Assembly: GCF_000158095.2 (NCBI RefSeq)
Contig: NZ_CM011002.1
Location: 3,611,203 to 3,675,202, forward strand
Origin: Roseibium alexandrii DFL-11
GTDB lineage: Bacteria; Pseudomonadota; Alphaproteobacteria; Rhizobiales; Stappiaceae
DNA: 64,000 bases
Direction: 5' to 3'
In this document: piece after piece, positions 61,985-64,000 of the stretch
Layout: the number at the start of each line of letters is the position of its first letter
How positions within the stretch are numbered: the first letter of the stretch is position 1
Position numbers and translations under genes: made by a program
Notes under the pieces: generated by a model
What the model saw: only the letters and a program-made list of their open reading frames with translations
What the model was told of the DNA's origin: nothing
Databases searched by the model: none

Positions 61985-64000
<2,016 letters not shown>

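Overview
The window looks like chromosomal DNA of a marine alphaproteobacterium. My best guess is a Roseibium/Labrenzia-like member of the Stappiaceae, but this rests on general gene content only: two TRAP transporters, SoeABC, PreTA, a BCCT carrier, many acyl-CoA enzymes, and a 23S-5S-tRNA-fMet rRNA operon end. Base composition is moderately GC-rich, coding density is high, and most genes sit in tight operons with ATGA, GTGA or TGATG overlaps.

Layout. 1-1909: end of preT and complete preA (reductive pyrimidine catabolism), closed by a strong terminator. 1967-6410 (minus): soeCBA, a cytoplasm-facing molybdenum sulfite dehydrogenase, divergent from a BCCT carrier (6627-8171) that is followed by a 33-codon membrane microprotein. 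8297-16688: a GGDEF-EAL protein, an orphan NMT1/THI5-type binding protein, an iodotyrosine-deiodinase-like nitroreductase, three TadE/TadG-type pilus genes, and a secreted polysaccharide lyase.

16777-36300: acyl-CoA catabolic cluster 1. It has a two-subunit-type acyl-CoA dehydrogenase, MaoC proteins, two MarR regulators, two CoA-transferase-fold proteins (one an alpha-methylacyl-CoA racemase), AMP- and ADP-forming acyl-CoA ligases, an enoyl-CoA hydratase, an SCP2-type thiolase beside an HMG-CoA-synthase-like/DUF35 fusion, a thioesterase, an SDR, and a TRAP transporter. The set resembles the peroxisomal alpha-methyl-branched or bile-acid side-chain beta-oxidation route. A shared AT-rich ATTATTATwTTGCGA-like site lies before three of its transcription units. 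37003-53491: cluster 2. A seven-gene minus-strand operon (three CaiB/AMP-ligase activation genes and four acyl-CoA dehydrogenases, two of them tandem AidB-like paralogues) diverges from an IclR regulator, a second TRAP transporter, an MFS carrier and a MaoC hydratase. Both promoter regions carry GTC-headed direct repeats with exact 21-bp spacing.

53710-61248: a compact V/A-type ATPase operon in the order B-D-I-K-E-DUF2764-A, without recognisable F or G/H subunits. Its rotor subunit K carries the residues of a sodium site (S58-Q59, Q101, E130). It is followed by the C-terminal relic of a serine recombinase that runs into tRNA-fMet. 61494-64000 (minus) is the 3' end of an rRNA operon: partial 23S, 5S and tRNA-fMet. 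Its spacers hold three copies of a covarying UUCG-loop hairpin.

The two most notable systems are the peroxisome-like branched acyl-CoA module with its thiolase/HMGS-DUF35 pair, and the minimal, probably sodium-coupled, V-ATPase. All family calls come from reading the translated sequences by eye; no database search was run.
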